NCBI GenBank assembly: GCA_018385335.1
Contig: JAHAZN010000010.1
Span: 1-42,903 of the forward strand
Reading direction: 5' to 3'
Length of the DNA stretch: 42,903 nucleotides
Origin: Prevotella sp.
GTDB lineage: Bacteria > Bacteroidota > Bacteroidia > Bacteroidales > Bacteroidaceae
This document shows, piece by piece, positions 1-8,532 of the stretch (positions are counted from its first letter, which is position 1; each line of letters starts with the position of its first letter). Under the pieces are notes generated by a model. It saw nothing but the letters and a program-made list of their open reading frames with translations. It was not told where the DNA came from and did not search any database. The position numbers and the translations under genes were made by a program.

Positions 1-207
1 ATTTTTGACCCTCATTTCATGCAATCTGTGACTGCCCGTTCAATGCTCCTATGACTGCCCAGTCACAGGTAGAGTGCCTGCCCAGTCATAGGTGGAGTGC
101 CTGCCCAGTCACAGATTTATTGAATATCACTGCGCAGTTATTGAACGGATATTGAACGAAACGGGGGTTTTTCGCTCATTTTTTGAACGGTTTTGAACGG
201 AGGGTAG
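1..207. repeat. Repeat-rich gene-free edge: 23-bp tandem units and TTGAACG motifs
   Basis: A 23-bp unit beginning AGTCACAGGTAGAGTGCC occurs at 61-83, again at 84-106 with two changes, and a third copy breaks off after AGTCACAG from 107. The unit junctions form the palindrome TGACTGCCCAGTCA, and CTGTGACTG near 26-34 is an inverted partner of CAGTCACAG. A second family, TTGAACG, occurs at about 140, 151, 183 and 193, with the inverted form CGTTCAA near 37. No coding region is convincing in 1-415; the rest is AT-rich with nothing I can identify. It lies downstream of the pectate lyase gene, whose terminator I cannot place. It could be a decayed intergenic repeat or the edge of a mobile or regulatory element; the window border hides the rest. 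Confidence 0.55.
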
Positions 208-415
208 TTTGGCATACTTTTTGCAGCAACTTTTCTGCTGTAAAGATTTTTGCTGAAAAATGGCTAAAAAGTGCCTTCTCAAAGATGAAAAAACGGCTCC
301 GTTTTTGAGGAAAAAACCAGTCAAAAAGTGCTTTTTTTCATCTATTTGAGGAGAAAAAGCAGACAGAAATAAATAATCAATGTGTTACTTTTTTCTGCAA
401 TTTTCTAACAGAATG

Positions 416-2359
416 TCAATAACAGCGGAAATTGGCGATGCGCGTGGTGGACAGTGTGGTGCGGAAACCAAACCATCCACTGTCTAACGGACGACTGTCG
501 AGGTAGTCGATGAGACAGGCTCCATCCACATAATAACGTGTGCGCCCATCGAGCGAGGTGGTGATACGGATATGATACCAGCGACGAGATTCGAGCAGAT
601 GGTCGGCATCAGTAAACTCCCTGATGACAGCCGGACGCGAAGCAACATCGGTGACACCCTGCTCATCGCCATGGTAACGGCGGAAGCGTGTGGTGGTGTT
701 ATGATTGCCACCATATCCCACATAATACAACTGCAAGGAATAGCAACGGGCAAAGATACCACTGCGCCATGCCTGCCGTTGCCAGATATCCTCAGCCTTG
801 GGGTCAGAAGCCATCCAGAAACAGTTCATATCACTCACGCGTGGCGGTAGCACACAGGCATCATACTCTATCGTCACTCCCCTGTCCAACTTCTCCTTCC
901 GCCAGAAGGTCAACCCCTTGGGAGCAAATATCTCACAGGTGTCACCAAAGAAAATGATACGATAGTCGGGAGATTCCGACTCCACACACCAGTGATCCTG
1001 CCACTCCGAGACATTGAGCGCGGAGGGTGCACAGAGACGCCAGCCGCAACGTTGCTCATAGAGAGGAGACTGCTGTTGGGGTATCATAAAGGGGATAAAG
1101 GGGAGCTCTCCCAGGGCGTTGCGCGGCACAAGGAGCGTGGAAGGATCGACAGAGAGGAAAGAGGACGCTTTGCACTGCGACGCATCAAAGGCATTGTTGA
1201 TGAGTACGCAGGAAGAGGAGTCGCAGTCGCCGAGGTGATAACGTCCCGGCTGCCACGATACATTGTTGGTGAGCAGATGACCATAGCCTGGAACATCGAC
1301 ATTGTCATGTTCGCCCCATGCCCTGCGGTTCACCATGTTATAGTTGTCACGACGGTTACACGCCGACGTATTGTATTCCCAGCGGTTACCTCCGAGATGA
1401 TGGTTGGCATAGATGCCATTGGCCTTGTTGCCATAGGCCACACAGTGGTGGATATAGTGTTGGGGCGACTGGTCGGGATGCGCCATCACCCGGGGCTTCA
1501 TCCCCCACCCTCCAGCTTTGAATCCGTTGCCGTCGCCCGCTTTGTTGAAGGTGGTGACATCAGAAGCATCGGCAGTGGGTTGATATCCGTTGAAGAGTGC
1601 GAAACAATGGTCTATCTCCACGGGAGCATCACATTTGATGAGGTCGAAACCATCATCAGAGTTTCTCCACGCACGGCATCCTCTGAACACGTTGCCCACC
1701 TCATCAACACTCTTCACATGACAACCAAAACCATCGACATTGCCCCCATAAGCACCCTCAGAATAGTTGTCGTAGTTGTTATAGGCATCGCAGTTGAGCA
1801 CGAGGTTATGCCTACCTGCCACCTGATAGTAGCCGATGGCCATATTATCGTGCATGGCAAGATTCTCCACGATGCAATAGGAGCCCTTGCGTGCGGCAAC
1901 ACACTCCGACTGGGTATGTCCCTTGACACGTACGGGTACACCCACGATATCGAAGTTGAGGAGATGGAGATAGTCGGCACCGAGATAAAAGGCAGCAAAG
2001 CGATGACGGCCGTCGAGCTGCAGGGCGGAGAAGTCGAAGACCGGACGCTCACCGGGATAACCCATGATGCAGGTGCGGCGCTCCGAACTGCCTCCCTTTT
2101 CCAAGGCAAAGACATAGGCATAGCTACCCACCTTCTTCATCACCTGTCTGTCGGTCACCACATAGGTGCCTCCCCTGAAACACAGCGTGTCACCTCCCGC
2201 GATCTTCTTGTAGGCGGCAGGAAGGGTGGCCATAGGGTGAGCCAACGAACCCTCGGCCTTGTCGTTGCCCTTAGGCGAGAGATATACTGTCTTTGCCGAT
2301 GCTGTGACGGCAGCTATAAGGAACAAAACGATGGCTCCCATTCTCTTGATTGTCTTCAT
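416..2359 (-). CDS. Secreted polysaccharide lyase family 9-type pectate lyase
   Basis: The 647-residue product has a signal peptide (hydrophobic residues 8-22, cleavage near SAK) followed by a right-handed parallel beta-helix. Family PL9 enzymes cleave polygalacturonate by beta-elimination using a lysine as base and calcium bound by aspartates. Matching signatures are visible: NVDGFG with Asp209, NSDDGFD with Asp235, Asp236 and Asp239, and DGNGFK with the probable catalytic Lys281, in the order and approximate spacing of the Pel9A site. From about residue 450 there is a second, lectin-like domain resembling DUF6250. The ATG start gives a good signal peptide. The gene starts 15 bp after the 938-residue exported protein gene and is probably cotranscribed with it. 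The protein probably acts in the periplasm or on the cell surface. Family assignment is fairly secure; the exact substrate is inferred. Confidence 0.82.
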   Translation of the reverse strand: MKTIKRMGAIVLFLIAAVTASAKTVYLSPKGNDKAEGSLAHPMATLPAAYKKIAGGDTLCFRGGTYVVTDRQVMKKVGSYAYVFALEKGGSSERRTCIMGYPGERPVFDFSALQLDGRHRFAAFYLGADYLHLLNFDIVGVPVRVKGHTQSECVAARKGSYCIVENLAMHDNMAIGYYQVAGRHNLVLNCDAYNNYDNYSEGAYGGNVDGFGCHVKSVDEVGNVFRGCRAWRNSDDGFDLIKCDAPVEIDHCFALFNGYQPTADASDVTTFNKAGDGNGFKAGGWGMKPRVMAHPDQSPQHYIHHCVAYGNKANGIYANHHLGGNRWEYNTSACNRRDNYNMVNRRAWGEHDNVDVPGYGHLLTNNVSWQPGRYHLGDCDSSSCVLINNAFDASQCKASSFLSVDPSTLLVPRNALGELPFIPFMIPQQQSPLYEQRCGWRLCAPSALNVSEWQDHWCVESESPDYRIIFFGDTCEIFAPKGLTFWRKEKLDRGVTIEYDACVLPPRVSDMNCFWMASDPKAEDIWQRQAWRSGIFARCYSLQLYYVGYGGNHNTTTRFRRYHGDEQGVTDVASRPAVIREFTDADHLLESRRWYHIRITTSLDGRTRYYVDGACLIDYLDSRPLDSGWFGFRTTLSTTRIANFRCY

Positions 2360-2374
2360 GTGCGAGAAGAGTGA

Positions 2375-5191
2375 TTAGTTGTTTGTTTTCTTCTCCTCAT
2401 ACATCATCCGCCCGTCGGTGGTGATGCCCGCTACACTGATGCCGAGATGTGAGGAACGGCCGTTGTTATAGAAACTGACCTTACAGTTGCCATCGGCATC
2501 AGTGGTGAGGTTGGGGTTCCAGTAGAGTGTTCTGCGATAGTCGGCAGGCGCCTCCTGCATGCGCCCCTGATAGTTGGGCTGATAGAACGTGAGGGGCAGG
2601 CTGATGCCGTCAATATAGCCGTGACGGTCGCGGAAGGAGGGTTGTACGGCATCGTCGGCAAAGGGGACAAAATCGATGGTGACATCAGCCCGATAGACAC
2701 TCGGCTCTAAATAGGTATCCTCCTCACGCGGATTGAAATCGGTGAAGAAGCGCAACTCGCTCAGCCGCTTGAGATGGAAGGTCTCATGGAAGGAGCGGTG
2801 GTTCTTGTTGTTGAGGAAGGTGCGCACCATGTTCTCCTCGGGCACGTAGCTCCGATAGAAGATGGTGCTGTCGATATAGGCATCGACGTTGAAACTCACC
2901 TCACGCCCCATGTTACCATAGAGCACGCGGGCAGCCTGGATAGGGAACTGCCGCATATCGAAATAGCCATAGCTCAGTCCGTAGTCAGTGACAAGGTTAT
3001 AGAGGTCGTAGGCATCGATGGTAAACACTGGTTTCTCCATGTTGATGCGTTTGCGTCCATGGAGTTTGCCCTTCACATCGATGTTCTTCAACCGATGTAT
3101 ATCGTTCTCCATAGACAACTCACTCAGCGAATCTACTGAGAGCTGATAGACCTGCTCAGGCGCATGGCTCTGATAGTAGTTATATGGCGAGGGGAAGACG
3201 GGGAAGAAGAGGTCGCGCTTCACGTAGAAGTCGGGCCACTCGGTCTCATCGAGAATGTGTTTATCCTTGCGTGAGAGCATGTTCTTCTTGATAGAGTCGT
3301 TCTCCTTATAGGCTTTCATGTTGAGGATGGCCGTGCCATAGAAGGGAGGGAGCTGAAAGAGGAAGCGTCCGCCATCGTGGGTCTTCTGCACCGAACCGGC
3401 AAACTGCCCTCCTACGGCAATCTCTGCCTCTATCATCACCTCCCGTTTCATTGGTCGGTGGTTGACACCTGCTGTGCTGTTAGCATAGGGGATGCGGGTG
3501 AGTGCGAGTCCATTGGCATTGGCAGCCGAGGTATCTATCAGCTGTGTGGTGTCGTCGCCACTGTAGCCCATACCATATTGCCACTGGTCGATCTCATCGG
3601 GTTCCACGGGATTGACATCCACCGTCTTATAGACGCGCCCCTCGAGTGTGAGCGTCGTCTCAGGCTGATAGCGCAGGGTGTCGGTAGCCATGAGTTGCCG
3701 CCAGTCGTAGCGGCGCCATCCCTGCACCATCATGAGCAGGTCGAGTGCTGCCGTACGCTGTTTATCCAGGGTAACATCATCACTGTCTAATGCGAAATAA
3801 TAGTCGGGATAGGCAACAAATCCCTTTAGCTCACTGCTCAGCAGGAGGTCGGTAAGGATGTTGCCTGTATCGTAGGACGGTTCGTCGGTAGCCTTATCCC
3901 TGATAGACAACGACAGCTGCTGGGGCTCATCGACGCCATCGACATGGAGGGAGAGGTTCACCTGACTATAGGGGGCATAAGTATCCTGCAGGGGTTGGAG
4001 GAGGGTGACAGGCGCACTGCGCTGCTCGCCTTCGCTGACAAAGAAGAGGCGGTCGGCCAAGGGCACACCTTCGGCATTGAAGAGCGTCACATCATTCACA
4101 CCTAAGGGGAGCGACGCGGGTAAGGTGAGGGTAAGGGTGCCATCGGCAGCGAAACGGACTGTCTGATAATGACGCAACACACCACGGCAGAGGATAGAGA
4201 GTCCATAGGGCTGGGTGGTGTCTATCCCCCTACTGTGAAGGAGGAGCTGCCTGTCTTTCAGCAACATCGCCACACCCTGCGCCTCTGCCTTTGGCAACGG
4301 AAACTCATAGTGCTTGCCTTGCCATGTAAACAGTGCCTTCGACCGCTCTCCTGTGGGGGTCAGTTCAAAGGCACCACGCCCCATGTATCCTGCCTCAATA
4401 GCTTTAGGGGCATTGGTTCCACAGGCGAGTGTTCCTTTCAGTTCCACTGCCTGTCCCTGCTCATCGGTGAGTTCGAAAGCCACCCTGTTGTTCACGCCTT
4501 CCACAAGATGTCCTCCTTCCGGGAAGAAATGGGCATGAAGGGTGGGAGGTGGTGTGGGTGCCACACGCTCTTTGGGGCGGTTGATGATATATTTCACCGA
4601 ATAGTCGCCTGCCTGCTCCGGTTTCTCATAGACGGGGAGCACGCGCGAGTAGAGTCCATCCCAATAGCGGAAGAAGTCGGCTGCCATCTCATTGTTATAG
4701 AAGAGATGGGCATCATCGCGCCTGTAACGCTTGGTCTTCACGTTGAAATTGAGCATCCATCGAGTATAGGCTCTCAGTTCGTAATAGCCAGAGAAAAGAC
4801 TGTCGGTGAGCACAAACTGCCCACAGCCATACCCTTTGTTGCTCACCACCACCGTCTGCCGCTCTACCACAAGTCCATCGGGAGAGAGCAGTTCCACATA
4901 AAGCATACGACTCATATCGGTGGGCATGAGGTTGTCGGCCCTCACCACATAGGCTTTGTACCATAGGGTGTCGCCGAGGAAATAACACCTGTTATCGGTA
5001 TGCACAAACACCTTCTCCTGCACCCTTGTCTCTGCTGCACTCCTCAACTGCGCCTCGATAGCATCGAGACCGACGGACGATGGGGAGGCAGGTGTCTGTG
5101 CATGAAGGAAGGAATGGACGGTCGGCACCTGAAGAATGAGCACTATTCCGCAGAGGAACAGTCTATGAAGAAAGGTCGTTAGTGTTTTCAA
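2375..5191 (-). CDS. Large exported MG2/macroglobulin-like protein
   Basis: This 938-residue protein has a signal peptide (MKTLTTFLHRLFLCGIVLIL, cleaved near HAQ) and then a region from about residue 50 (EKVFVHTDNRCYFLGDTLWYKA) that resembles the MG2 macroglobulin-like beta-sandwich of large Bacteroidota envelope proteins. These are often annotated as TonB-receptor-like or hypothetical and their function is not established. The rest looks rich in beta-strand, with no catalytic motif that I recognise. The reading frame opens with TTG at 5191; no ATG exists between that codon and the upstream in-frame stop, and the signal peptide fits this start, so a TTG start is likely. It precedes the PL9 lyase by 15 bp on the same strand, so an operon is likely. 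A role in glycan capture or protein assembly at the outer membrane would be a guess. Confidence 0.7.
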   Translation of the reverse strand: MKTLTTFLHRLFLCGIVLILQVPTVHSFLHAQTPASPSSVGLDAIEAQLRSAAETRVQEKVFVHTDNRCYFLGDTLWYKAYVVRADNLMPTDMSRMLYVELLSPDGLVVERQTVVVSNKGYGCGQFVLTDSLFSGYYELRAYTRWMLNFNVKTKRYRRDDAHLFYNNEMAADFFRYWDGLYSRVLPVYEKPEQAGDYSVKYIINRPKERVAPTPPPTLHAHFFPEGGHLVEGVNNRVAFELTDEQGQAVELKGTLACGTNAPKAIEAGYMGRGAFELTPTGERSKALFTWQGKHYEFPLPKAEAQGVAMLLKDRQLLLHSRGIDTTQPYGLSILCRGVLRHYQTVRFAADGTLTLTLPASLPLGVNDVTLFNAEGVPLADRLFFVSEGEQRSAPVTLLQPLQDTYAPYSQVNLSLHVDGVDEPQQLSLSIRDKATDEPSYDTGNILTDLLLSSELKGFVAYPDYYFALDSDDVTLDKQRTAALDLLMMVQGWRRYDWRQLMATDTLRYQPETTLTLEGRVYKTVDVNPVEPDEIDQWQYGMGYSGDDTTQLIDTSAANANGLALTRIPYANSTAGVNHRPMKREVMIEAEIAVGGQFAGSVQKTHDGGRFLFQLPPFYGTAILNMKAYKENDSIKKNMLSRKDKHILDETEWPDFYVKRDLFFPVFPSPYNYYQSHAPEQVYQLSVDSLSELSMENDIHRLKNIDVKGKLHGRKRINMEKPVFTIDAYDLYNLVTDYGLSYGYFDMRQFPIQAARVLYGNMGREVSFNVDAYIDSTIFYRSYVPEENMVRTFLNNKNHRSFHETFHLKRLSELRFFTDFNPREEDTYLEPSVYRADVTIDFVPFADDAVQPSFRDRHGYIDGISLPLTFYQPNYQGRMQEAPADYRRTLYWNPNLTTDADGNCKVSFYNNGRSSHLGISVAGITTDGRMMYEEKKTNN

Positions 5192-5261
5192 AGGTTCTAT
5201 CAGTTTTAGATGGATTGATACGCTATAAAATAGACGTTAACACTGGTGGATAGTTTAATCC

Positions 5262-6221
5262 TTACCACTTCAACCTACCATATTTCTGCTTATACCACAG
5301 CTGCAAGGCATTCACCATGTTCTGCCAGAGCACATAGGCGCCAGGGGCTACGGCAGCAAGGGGGTTGAGGAAGGTGAGGGTGAGCCAGATGCCCACTACG
5401 GTATTCTTCTGACCAAGGGCCTGACCGGCACTGATGCTGTCGCCATAATAACGGCCCACCAGCTTACCTATGGTGAACTGAAGGAGGGCGATAAAGAGGG
5501 GGAGGATGAGCAGAATCGCCAACACCGTTCCCGACAGGGAGGCATGGAGAATATTGCGCATCGTGATGCCTGTGATGATGGTAAGGTTGAAACACCAGAG
5601 ATAGAAACCGAGGTTACGAAACTCCTTAATGCGGTCGGTGACACGGGGAATCACCCTGCGACTCACCAAAGCCAACACCAGGGGGATGACCAACACCGTG
5701 GTGACATTGCGCAGCACCATCAGCGAGGCAGTGGCGAAGGAGATGTCGGAACTCTTCTCTACCATAGGGAAGAAGAGGGGGATGATGATGCTCGTCACTA
5801 CATTGGCGATGATGGCATAGATGGTGAGGGAGCCTATGCTGCCGCCCAACTTCTCGGTCACCACAGGGGCTGCGGCTGCCGTGGGACAGATGACGCAGAC
5901 AAACATGCCCTCGAGCACGAGTCGGAGGTTGGGGTCAGAGGTGAGCGTGATGAGCCACACAAAGAACGCAGAGAGCGACACACGGATGGTCTGCAGCCAG
6001 AAATGCCAGGCGCGCGGACGCATCTCCTTTATCTGTATCTTACAGAACGTGACATAAAGGAGCACGAAGAGCACTACAGGAATCAACGACTCCAATAACG
6101 GGCCGACCACCTCGCCTATGGGCTGTAACAGCGGCACATAGGCAAAGAGCAGATAACCGATGACGCCGATAAGGAGCGACAGGGGCAACGACCATTGCTT
6201 GAAAAATGCTATTAGCGACAT
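5262..6221 (-). CDS. BASS-family (bile acid:sodium symporter-like) transporter
   Basis: The 319-residue product is almost entirely hydrophobic, with about nine or ten membrane segments starting at residue 12, no signal peptide cleavage site and a basic C terminus (YKQKYGRLKW). Length and pattern fit the bile acid:sodium symporter/arsenite permease (BASS) superfamily: the conserved segment CPTAAAAPVV near the middle and the late SAGQALGQKNTVVGIWLT stretch resemble its crossing-helix motifs. These carriers move organic anions with sodium across the inner membrane; the substrate cannot be deduced here. The gene diverges from the TonB receptor. A -7 element (TACCTTTG on this strand) ends only 8 bp before the ATG, implying a very short or absent 5' leader. 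The 70-bp gap to the next gene downstream contains no obvious hairpin. Confidence 0.72.
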   Translation of the reverse strand: MSLIAFFKQWSLPLSLLIGVIGYLLFAYVPLLQPIGEVVGPLLESLIPVVLFVLLYVTFCKIQIKEMRPRAWHFWLQTIRVSLSAFFVWLITLTSDPNLRLVLEGMFVCVICPTAAAAPVVTEKLGGSIGSLTIYAIIANVVTSIIIPLFFPMVEKSSDISFATASLMVLRNVTTVLVIPLVLALVSRRVIPRVTDRIKEFRNLGFYLWCFNLTIITGITMRNILHASLSGTVLAILLILPLFIALLQFTIGKLVGRYYGDSISAGQALGQKNTVVGIWLTLTFLNPLAAVAPGAYVLWQNMVNALQLWYKQKYGRLKW

Positions 6222-6229
6222 AACGGGTG

Positions 6230-6237
6230 CAAAGGTA
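6230..6237 (-). promoter_or_regulatory. -7 promoter element for the BASS transporter
   Basis: CAAAGGTA on the plus strand reads TACCTTTG on the minus strand, an exact match to the Bacteroidota -7 consensus TAnnTTTG. It lies 8 bp upstream of the ATG at 6221. I see no clear -33 TTTG at 19-21 bp. Confidence 0.5.
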
Positions 6238-6300
6238 CTATTTTCATCTGATACAAGAAGAAAAAATCGGGTTTATCTCGTCTTACTCGAAGAATTGGTG

Positions 6301-6308
6301 TACCTTTG
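6301..6308 (+). promoter_or_regulatory. -7 promoter element for the TonB receptor
   Basis: TACCTTTG (followed by CA) matches TAnnTTTG exactly and lies 44 bp upstream of the ATG at 6353. A -33 element is not evident at the usual distance. It faces away from the element at 6230-6237, so 6222-6352 is a divergent promoter region. I see no cobalamin-riboswitch core (GCCACTG-type box) in the leader. Confidence 0.5.
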
Positions 6309-6352
6309 CATCTGTTTTTTGTGGCGAGCAAGAAACAATCGACAATAACAAA

Positions 6353-8425
6353 ATGAAGTACAAGTACAATTCTATCAGGCGCAAAGCCTTGGTGTTCAAA
6401 AGATTTGGAGGTAAGGGATGGTCGCTCTTTTCCTGTTTGGGAAGAGAGGTGATTATCAGCACACTGAGTGTGGCTACCCTCACCTATGCCAAAGCTGATG
6501 GTGTGAGCATCCAGCAGTCAACTGCCGACACGCTCTCCACCAAGACCTACAAAGCCCTCACCCTTGATGAGGTGAACTGCACGGGCTCCCGAGCGCCTCT
6601 GACGCCAAGTCAGACAGCGAGAATGGTAACAGTACTGGACCGTAGCGACATTCAAGCGGCGCCAGTACAGAGTGTCAACGATCTTCTGAAGTATGTGGCA
6701 GGCATTGATGTGCGGCAACGTGGCCCTCTCGGTGCCCAGACCGACGTGAGCATACGCGGTGGCAACTATGAACAGGTGGCCATCCTGCTCAACGGCATCT
6801 GTATCAATGACCCACAGACGGGACATAACGTCTTCGACCTGCCCGTGGAGCTGAGCGAGATAGAGCGCATCGAGGTGCTCGAAGGACCGGCAGCAAGGGT
6901 CTATGGGGGCTCCTCACTTCTCGGAGCCATCAACATCGTGACCTATGCACATAGACAGTCGAGTGCAACCCTGCGCATGGAGGGAGGCAGCTTCGGTTAT
7001 ATGGCGGCCGGAGCGAGGGCAAACATCGCATCGAAGCACTGGAACAACCAGCTGTCGGGCTCCTATACGCATAGCGATGGCTACAGCAGGAACAAAGCGG
7101 GAAGACTGAACGCTGACTATCTGGGGATAAAAGCATTCTATCAAGGAAACTATGAGGATGATGAATGGCGCGTGAGATGGCATGCCGGACTCTCATCAAA
7201 AGACTATGGCTCAAACACTTTCTATGGAGCTAAATGGGACGACCAGTTTGAGCATACCCTCAAGACTTTCACCGCGTTACAGGCGGAGAACAAACTGGGA
7301 CTACTGCATCTCAAACCCTCTATTTACTGGAATCATCAGGAGGATAGATTTGAACTCTTCCGTGACAACGAGGCTGCCTGTCCCTTCAACTATCACAGGA
7401 CGGAGGTGATGGGGGTGAACGTCAATGCCTATGTAGATTGGGCAGGAGGACGGACGGCCCTGGGTGCAGACCTGCGCAATGAGGACCTGCTGAGCGGTAA
7501 CCTCGGTGAAAAACTCGACGAACCGCATCATATCAAAGGTACCGACCGCGACTATATCTATGGTCTGAACCGCACAAACATCAGTATAGTGCTTGAGCAT
7601 CACCTGCTCTTCAAACGACTGACCTTCACGGCAGGACTGACGGCAGTGAAGAACTCCTGGAACAATGAGCATGTGAAACTCTACCCCGGCATGGACCTCG
7701 GCTATCAGTTGACCAAGGGACTGCGGGCCTTTGCTTCATGGAACACATCGCTCCGAATGCCTTCAGTGACCGAGCTCTACTACTCCGTAGGCGGACATAA
7801 GGCAGATAAGCACCTCAAGCCAGAAGAGGTGTCGGCGGTGGAGGGTGGACTGAGATATGCCAGCCACGGACTCGCTGCCTCGATAGGTGTGTATTATAAC
7901 CACACCCGCAACATGATCGACTGGATAAGACATACCGACCAAGGAGCTGATGCACCATGGGAATCGGTCAACTTCACCAAGATTGATGCCCTCGGCATGG
8001 AATGCTCGGCAAAAGGCGATATGAAGCAACTCCTCCCCCATCAGCGTGTGCTGGAGGAGATAAGCCTCAACTACAATTACATCCATCAGGACAAGAAGGA
8101 ATATGAGAACATCGAGAGTAAATACACGCTGGAATATCTGCGCCATCAACTGGTGGGTACACTCCGCCTCAATCCCTGGAGGCAGTTGCATGTAGGGCTC
8201 CACTACCGGTTCCAGGAGCGGACGGGCACCTTTACCGACATCAATGGCAACACCCGTGATTACCAGCCCTATGCTATATGGGACGGGAAGATCGACTGGA
8301 CCGACCGCCACTACAGTGTCTATGCCGAGGTGAACAACATCTTCGGGAAACGTTATTATGACTATGGCAATGTAGAACAGCCTGGCACATGGGTGATGGC
8401 TGGCATCAAGTGGCAAATATTCTAA
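6353..8425 (+). CDS. TonB-dependent outer-membrane receptor, BtuB-like
   Basis: This 690-residue protein has a signal region with a long basic n-region (hydrophobic core around residues 29-45), a plug domain starting near ALTLDEVNCTGSRAPLTPSQ with the typical sequence VSIRGGNYEQVAILLNG and RIEVLEGPAARVYGG, and a 22-stranded-type barrel ending in the aromatic C terminus MAGIKWQIF. The closest general match is the small BtuB-like class, without the carboxypeptidase-like N-terminal domain of SusC proteins, which import cobalamin or other scarce nutrients using the proton-motive force. The frame is open upstream to 6227, but that codon would lie upstream of the -7 element at 6301 and give no signal peptide, so the ATG at 6353 is preferred. 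No SusD partner follows. The cobalamin assignment is inference, supported by the B12-dependent reductase at 12946-15495. Confidence 0.8.
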   Translation: MKYKYNSIRRKALVFKRFGGKGWSLFSCLGREVIISTLSVATLTYAKADGVSIQQSTADTLSTKTYKALTLDEVNCTGSRAPLTPSQTARMVTVLDRSDIQAAPVQSVNDLLKYVAGIDVRQRGPLGAQTDVSIRGGNYEQVAILLNGICINDPQTGHNVFDLPVELSEIERIEVLEGPAARVYGGSSLLGAINIVTYAHRQSSATLRMEGGSFGYMAAGARANIASKHWNNQLSGSYTHSDGYSRNKAGRLNADYLGIKAFYQGNYEDDEWRVRWHAGLSSKDYGSNTFYGAKWDDQFEHTLKTFTALQAENKLGLLHLKPSIYWNHQEDRFELFRDNEAACPFNYHRTEVMGVNVNAYVDWAGGRTALGADLRNEDLLSGNLGEKLDEPHHIKGTDRDYIYGLNRTNISIVLEHHLLFKRLTFTAGLTAVKNSWNNEHVKLYPGMDLGYQLTKGLRAFASWNTSLRMPSVTELYYSVGGHKADKHLKPEEVSAVEGGLRYASHGLAASIGVYYNHTRNMIDWIRHTDQGADAPWESVNFTKIDALGMECSAKGDMKQLLPHQRVLEEISLNYNYIHQDKKEYENIESKYTLEYLRHQLVGTLRLNPWRQLHVGLHYRFQERTGTFTDINGNTRDYQPYAIWDGKIDWTDRHYSVYAEVNNIFGKRYYDYGNVEQPGTWVMAGIKWQIF

Positions 8426-8468
8426 TCATATTCTAACAGGCTCGCTACTGAAAACATCATCAACTAAC

Positions 8469-8506
8469 GACGGCCTCTCGCGGAAGTGATTCCATGAGAG
8501 GCCGTC
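8469..8506. terminator. Hairpin between convergent TonB receptor and dnaA
   Basis: An 11-bp perfect stem, GACGGCCTCTC (8469-8479) with GAGAGGCCGTC (8496-8506), has a 16-nt loop and sits between two convergent stop codons. Neither side has a strong T-tract, so it may be a non-canonical bidirectional terminator or an RNA-stabilising hairpin. Confidence 0.5.
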
Positions 8507-8532
8507 GCCTATATCGTGATGGAGAAGGATGG

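Noticed and set aside
1..120. CRISPR array
   Set aside because: The tandem units are directly adjacent with no unique spacers and no cas genes nearby.
127..324. 65-codon minus-strand frame
   Set aside because: No family resemblance, no promoter, and composition that follows the repeat-rich background.
992..2374. 460-codon plus-strand open frame
   Set aside because: It is antisense to the PL9 lyase, which has a signal peptide and clear catalytic motifs; the product is low in recognisable features.
6227..6352. Longer N terminus of the TonB receptor
   Set aside because: The upstream start would lie before the -7 box and would place 42 non-signal residues in front of a normal signal region.
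6222..6352. Cobalamin riboswitch
   Set aside because: The 131-bp divergent gap lacks the conserved B12-box sequence and is too short for the usual fold.
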